NCBI RefSeq assembly: GCF_003097535.1
Contig: NZ_CP029187.1
Location: 2,170,001 to 2,234,000, forward strand
Length of the DNA: 64,000 nt
DNA from: Flavobacterium pallidum
GTDB taxonomy: Bacteria > Bacteroidota > Bacteroidia > Flavobacteriales > Flavobacteriaceae
Direction: 5' to 3'
The notes under the pieces were generated by a model. It saw only the letters and a list, made by a program, of their open reading frames with translations. It was not told where the DNA came from and did not search any database. The position numbers and the translations under genes were made by a program. Below, piece after piece: positions 60,730 to 64,000 of the stretch. Each line of letters opens with the position of its first letter. Position 1 is the first letter of the stretch.

Positions 60730-60891
60730 AGTATCAGCGAATGCTTTAATTAGCGGATCAGAAAATGAGATAATTAGAAAATGAATGGAATCCCTGCTTT
60801 TTTTGGCGGGGATTTTTATTCCGCATGTTTCATAATTGTTACAGTGTCAAATCCACTCGCTAATTACCACACTATCTCATTTCCCAATTTT
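60730..60891. repeat. Mirrored ATTAG/GAGATA repeats around a terminator
   Basis: Left of the terminator: AATTAGCG, AAATGAGATA, AATTAGAAAAT. Right of it, on the other strand, the same three words occur. No gene. Confidence 0.65.
60789..60818 (+). terminator. Terminator after pepD
   Basis: AATCCCTGC (60789-60797) pairs with GCGGGGATT (60806-60814; one G-T pair) across 8 bases, then TTTATT. Confidence 0.85.
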
Positions 60892-61365
60892 CTAATTCTT
60901 CCGTTTCATACTGAAAATTTCCGTCTTTGGCTGTCCTTTTTCAACTCCTGAGATTTCGGCGATAAGGCTGTCTGCTTTGTGTGAGTAGACAATCTTTTGC
61001 GGGAAATCGTGCTGCGGATTCTCAAAAACCATCTGGTTTGCCCTGAACGAAGTCATCCTGAATGCTACTATTTTATTATTATTCTGCCCATTAACTTTGG
61101 CAAGATAGGAAAGCGAATCCTCGTGTTGCTTTAGCTGTAGGTCCTCAGAGAAAACCGTGTCCTGACCGATAATAAAATAAGCATGCCCGATCAGCATACT
61201 GTCGTTAAATGCCATCCATTCTTCAACAAGTTTGCCTGCCCTGGAGTCGTTTTCCCAACGTCCGATGAGCCATCTGGTATTTTCAATTTTCTCATAATGG
61301 CGGTCTTTCTTACAAGAAGACATAAAGGCACATAAGGCCAATACGGGGAGGACTTTGCGTAGCAT
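60892..61365 (-). CDS. DUF6265-like lipoprotein
   Basis: A 157-residue lipoprotein (MSSC at residue 18, then KKDRHYEK). The body is lipocalin-like: WLIGRWENDSRAGKLVEEWM, then FENPQHDFPQKIVYS, a well-conserved DUF6265 signature. Such proteins may bind small molecules at the membrane; function unknown. It lies convergent with pepD and 31 bases downstream of the ClC gene. Confidence 0.8.
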   Translation of the reverse strand: MLRKVLPVLALCAFMSSCKKDRHYEKIENTRWLIGRWENDSRAGKLVEEWMAFNDSMLIGHAYFIIGQDTVFSEDLQLKQHEDSLSYLAKVNGQNNNKIVAFRMTSFRANQMVFENPQHDFPQKIVYSHKADSLIAEISGVEKGQPKTEIFSMKRKN

Positions 61366-61396
61366 ACATTATTGTTTAGGTCAGCAAGATAACAAA

Positions 61397-62650
61397 TTAT
61401 GCTTTCTGGTACGTGTAAACCGTAAAGGGATAGAGTGATTTTGCCGTAAATTTTGCCACAAAACAAATCAGCAGTGCCGGAACGAGCAATGTATAATCGC
61501 CAATCAGCCCGCAGGTAAGGAATACCGCGGTTAAAGGCGCATGGATGCTTGCGCTGAGCATCGCACCCATGCCAAGAATCATGAAATTCAGCGGGATGAC
61601 CTGTGCGCTGAAAAACGTATTGTGCAGCAATGCTATCAAAAGCCCGAGGAACGCGCCCATGAAAAGGCTTGGTGCAAACACGCCCCCATCGCCACCGGAG
61701 GCAAGGGTTGCAGATGTCGCAATGGGTTTCAACAGCACAATCGCCGCGAAAAGCATAAACAATCCGGGTGTCAATACCAGTGTTTGCGCGTGCTTCATAT
61801 TTTCGGTAATGGCGTGGTAACCTTCACCATACAATTGTGGGAGCACAAACAGCAGAGATCCTAATATCACCGAGCTAATGACGATTTTCGAATAATAGGA
61901 ATTCAATCGGGAATAGGTGGCTTTGAAAAACAATACGCAGCGCGTAAGATATACTGAAAGGCAGGCTGCGATTACGCCCAATAACAGGAACCAGGGCAAC
62001 GCATGCAAATGCCAGCCAGTCAGATGAATGTTAAAAAGCGGTCCGTCATGGACCAGGTTGATCAGTAAAGTGGCGACTGTCAGGGCGACCAAAACCGCGG
62101 AAAGTTTCAACAGGTTCCATTTTTTGGAAATGATTTCATAACAGAAAAAGAAACCTGCGAGCGGGTTTCCGAATAAGGCAGTAATCCCGGCAGCAATTCC
62201 GCAGTTAATTAAGGTGGTTTTGTATTTGCGGAAACGGCTTTCTTTTTTCCGTGCCATCGAGCCGACAGTGGCTGTAGCAACCACCGTAGATACTTCAATT
62301 CCGGTTGATCCGCCGAAAATCACAGTAAGGAACCCGTTGATGAAATGCGAAGGGATCTTATAGGCTGGAAGACTGTTGCGTTTGTTGCTGACCGTTTCAA
62401 ATATTTCGGTAATGCCCTTGTTTTCCTTTTTCATAAAGACCTTTTCACGCAGCCAGTGAATGACTGAAAGTGCCACAAACGGAAACAGGAAAAATAATAT
62501 TGGGTATTCCTTCGCTTTCAGGAAAAAAGAAACCTCGTAAACAAAGGTTATGTTCTTAAGCACCAATGCCAGCAATGTGGAAAGCAGCCCGATTATTGCC
62601 GCTGCAGTAAGTAACAGTATTGTGAAATGTAATTTAGAAGTATGCTTCAT
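61397..62650 (-). CDS. ClC family chloride channel/antiporter, divergent filter
   Basis: A 417-residue membrane protein of the ClC family, about 10-12 membrane segments. Recognisable motifs: GGVFAPSLFMGAFLG (third filter motif) near 305, NPLAGFFFCYEI near 165, ASIHAPLTAVFL near 350. The usual GSGIP is KGIT and GREGP is GIEVS; the gating Glu of GREGP is kept. The ATG at 62650 follows an exact -7 box (TATTTTTG, 62679-62672 on the minus strand), so a longer start at 62740 is unlikely. Ion specificity cannot be told. Confidence 0.85.
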   Translation of the reverse strand: MKHTSKLHFTILLLTAAAIIGLLSTLLALVLKNITFVYEVSFFLKAKEYPILFFLFPFVALSVIHWLREKVFMKKENKGITEIFETVSNKRNSLPAYKIPSHFINGFLTVIFGGSTGIEVSTVVATATVGSMARKKESRFRKYKTTLINCGIAAGITALFGNPLAGFFFCYEIISKKWNLLKLSAVLVALTVATLLINLVHDGPLFNIHLTGWHLHALPWFLLLGVIAACLSVYLTRCVLFFKATYSRLNSYYSKIVISSVILGSLLFVLPQLYGEGYHAITENMKHAQTLVLTPGLFMLFAAIVLLKPIATSATLASGGDGGVFAPSLFMGAFLGLLIALLHNTFFSAQVIPLNFMILGMGAMLSASIHAPLTAVFLTCGLIGDYTLLVPALLICFVAKFTAKSLYPFTVYTYQKA

Positions 62651-63017
62651 TGTGAATCGCGGAATGAGTTGCAAAAATAACCATTGCCATAGCGAATGCC
62701 TATTTTTTTGGCAGTACTTTAACCTGTTAACAGTCATCAATGAAATGAAATGGCTAATGAATGTTTAATATTTGCTGCGCGTTTTACGTAAGCTCATGTT
62801 TCGGGAAAATTGTATTTTACCTTCAGGGAAGGGGATGGTGTTTTCCCTAAGAAATATAAATGATTATTTATTACGGAAAATCCACAGCAGTTGTTAAAGT
62901 TTTTAAATCTGTCTCAACTGTATCAATACATTAATCCGCGAATGCTGAATAAAAAAAGGCATCCGTGAGGACGCCCTTTGATAGAATCAATGATTCAGGT
63001 GATATTAAAGTGCTAAT
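62651..63017. other. Non-coding stretch between ClC and lipoprotein genes
   Basis: No gene in 367 bp. It holds the ClC -7 box (62672-62679), the perfect palindrome CTGTTAACAG (62724-62733), a loose inverted repeat GGGAAAA (62803-62809) with TTTTCCC (62841-62847), and the terminator of the next gene (62955-62979). The rest shows nothing I can name. Confidence 0.5.
62955..62979 (-). terminator. Terminator after the coiled-coil lipoprotein gene
   Basis: On the minus strand AAAGGGCGTC pairs with GATGCCTTT (G-T pairs allowed) around CTCACG, then a T-rich tail. Confidence 0.8.
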
Positions 63018-63476
63018 TTAATAATTGTGTTCTTTTTTGTAATCGTCAATGTCTTTATTGACGTCATCGACACTTTTTTGGACGCGTTCCTTGAAGGCAT
63101 CCCAGCGCTCTTTTCCTTTGTTCGCCCAGTTATCGAGGTCTTTCTGCAATTCCTCGTTTTTGGCTTCGAGCTTGTCAATCTGCTTCTCGAATTTAGCCTG
63201 GTTTGCGGCTGATTCGGTTTTCAGTTTTACTTTAAACTCTGCAATGCGCGTTTTATTGTCGGCAATTAACTTGTTGGTTTCTGCTTTGAGTCTGGCATAA
63301 TCAGAAACAGAATCGGTTTGTGCTGCATCAGCCTGTTCTTTTGCAATCTGCTCATCCTGCCTTGCCTCGATGACATCATCTTTGGCATCTTCAATGTCTT
63401 TTGACTCATTTTTACAGGAACCCAATAGCATGAGTGAAAAGATGGATGCAGCTGCAATCGTAATATGCTTTTTCAT
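63018..63476 (-). CDS. Coiled-coil lipoprotein
   Basis: A 152-residue lipoprotein (MLLGSC near residue 21, then KNES). The rest is one long charged helix with heptads (ARLKAETNKLIADNKTRIAEF, KLEAKNEELQKDLDNW), predicted to form a coiled coil. Not recognised as a named family. On the minus strand TACTTTTG (63518-63511), an exact -7 box, lies 35 bases before the ATG at 63476. It may link the outer membrane to another layer, by analogy with Lpp-type proteins only. Confidence 0.7.
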   Translation of the reverse strand: MKKHITIAAASIFSLMLLGSCKNESKDIEDAKDDVIEARQDEQIAKEQADAAQTDSVSDYARLKAETNKLIADNKTRIAEFKVKLKTESAANQAKFEKQIDKLEAKNEELQKDLDNWANKGKERWDAFKERVQKSVDDVNKDIDDYKKEHNY

Positions 63477-63568
63477 TTTTAATGGATTTTGAATTGTCAT
63501 CCAAAGTTGTCAAAAGTACAATAAAAATCGTTTATGTGAATTTTTTATAATGTTGTAAAATTTCTTTT

Positions 63569-63958
63569 TTACTTCTCATAAAATTCGATCGGTAATTTGT
63601 CCGGATCTGCAATAAAGGTGAATTTTTTTCCTGTAAGTTCATCAGTGCGTAAGGGTTCTGACGCAACATTAAGGGATGAAAAATATTTTACAGCATCGAG
63701 TACATTGTCAACTTCAAATGCGAGGTGGCGCAGTCCCGTGGCTTCGGGCCTCGTAATCCTTACGGGCGGCGACGGGAATGAAAACAGTTCGATGCAATAA
63801 TCGCCGTTCATGCATAAATCGAGTTTATGCGAATCGCGTTCGGCACGATAAGTTTCCCTGATGATCTCCAGTCCGAGTACTTTCGTATAAAAATATTTCG
63901 ACACTTCATAGTCTGAACAGAGAATGGCAATGTGGTGGATGCGGTTGATCTTAAGCAT
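63569..63958 (-). CDS. VOC family metalloprotein (GloA2/YaeR type)
   Basis: A 129-residue glyoxalase-I-like protein of the SMU1112c/YaeR group: IHHIAILCSDYEVSKYFYTKVLGLEI, a metal His at the start, CIELFSFP (Glu), GLRHLAFEVDN (His), and LPIEFYE (Glu) at the end. The four metal ligands of the VOC fold are present. The substrate is unknown. It is likely part of a transcript from the right-hand edge. Confidence 0.88.
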   Translation of the reverse strand: MLKINRIHHIAILCSDYEVSKYFYTKVLGLEIIRETYRAERDSHKLDLCMNGDYCIELFSFPSPPVRITRPEATGLRHLAFEVDNVLDAVKYFSSLNVASEPLRTDELTGKKFTFIADPDKLPIEFYEK

Positions 63959-63983
63959 ATTTTTTTGGATTAGGCATAAAAAA

Positions 63984-64000
63984 AGCCTGACAGGCAGGCT
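63984..64000 (-). terminator. Terminator of a gene beyond the right edge
   Basis: AGCCTG (63984-63989) pairs with CAGGCT (63995-64000); on the minus strand T7 follows. The structure may extend past the window. Confidence 0.65.

Overview
The window looks like a chromosomal segment of a Flavobacteriaceae bacterium, most likely Flavobacterium or a close relative. Support: SusC/SusD proteins, lineage-typical families (DUF3857, DUF3810, DUF4268, DUF2807/GIN, DUF6377), A-rich translation starts, and repeated promoters of the Bacteroidetes form TTTG or TTG, about 17-22 bases, then TAnnTTTG. I support 60 protein genes and one tRNA. I see no phage, integrase, insertion sequence or CRISPR array, and no clearly broken gene.

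Layout. 0-6.4 kb: a TonB-dependent outer-membrane receptor, tRNA hydroxylase MiaE, an acetyltransferase, a pentapeptide-repeat protein, an MFS exporter and a SAM methyltransferase. 6.4-13.3 kb: a DPP IV-type peptidase, then a cyanophycin locus in which the polymer synthetase is divergent from cyanophycinase plus a plant-type isoaspartyl peptidase; together they could make and fully recycle a nitrogen store. 13.3-17.3 kb: an acetyltransferase and two SDR/AraC pairs. 17.3-18.0 kb: a gene-free, repeat-rich stretch ending at tRNA-Pro(UGG). 18.1-29.5 kb: a polysaccharide utilization locus (DUF5004, probable DUF4961, SusC, SusD, GH71/99-like, SusB-type GH97) facing a SusR/DUF6377-type regulator, with repeated ATCAAG half-sites between them and a terminator-like hairpin inside the operon. 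An alpha-glucan is the likely substrate.

29.6-36.5 kb: thioredoxin reductase and a probable envelope-stress cluster (three DUF2807/GIN proteins, PspC, PadR, DUF4870). 36.7-43.7 kb: DUF4442, a TIGR01777 epimerase, grpE-dnaJ, a candidate small RNA, and a tightly coupled five-gene operon (ABC ATPase, permease, half-length DEAD-box-like protein, DUF2007, acetyltransferase). 43.7-53.4 kb: small enzymes, a NUMOD4/HNH-like protein, and a three-gene operon of a 1083-residue TPR/MORN protein with two DUF3857 proteins, one keeping a transglutaminase triad and one apparently lacking it. 53.5-64 kb: a Nudix hydrolase, an acyltransferase, an ECF sigma/membrane protein/TraB-GumN operon, DUF3810 with an HEMAH motif, the dipeptidase PepD, a divergent ClC protein, a coiled-coil lipoprotein and a VOC-family protein.

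Non-coding DNA holds most of the unexplained structure. Several intergenic regions carry degenerate short repeats in mirrored pairs, often around an intrinsic terminator; a ~105-bp repeat array resembles the tRNA-Pro terminator; and several promoters fit the Bacteroidetes consensus exactly. Product names come from reading motifs and remembered family features; no database search was run.
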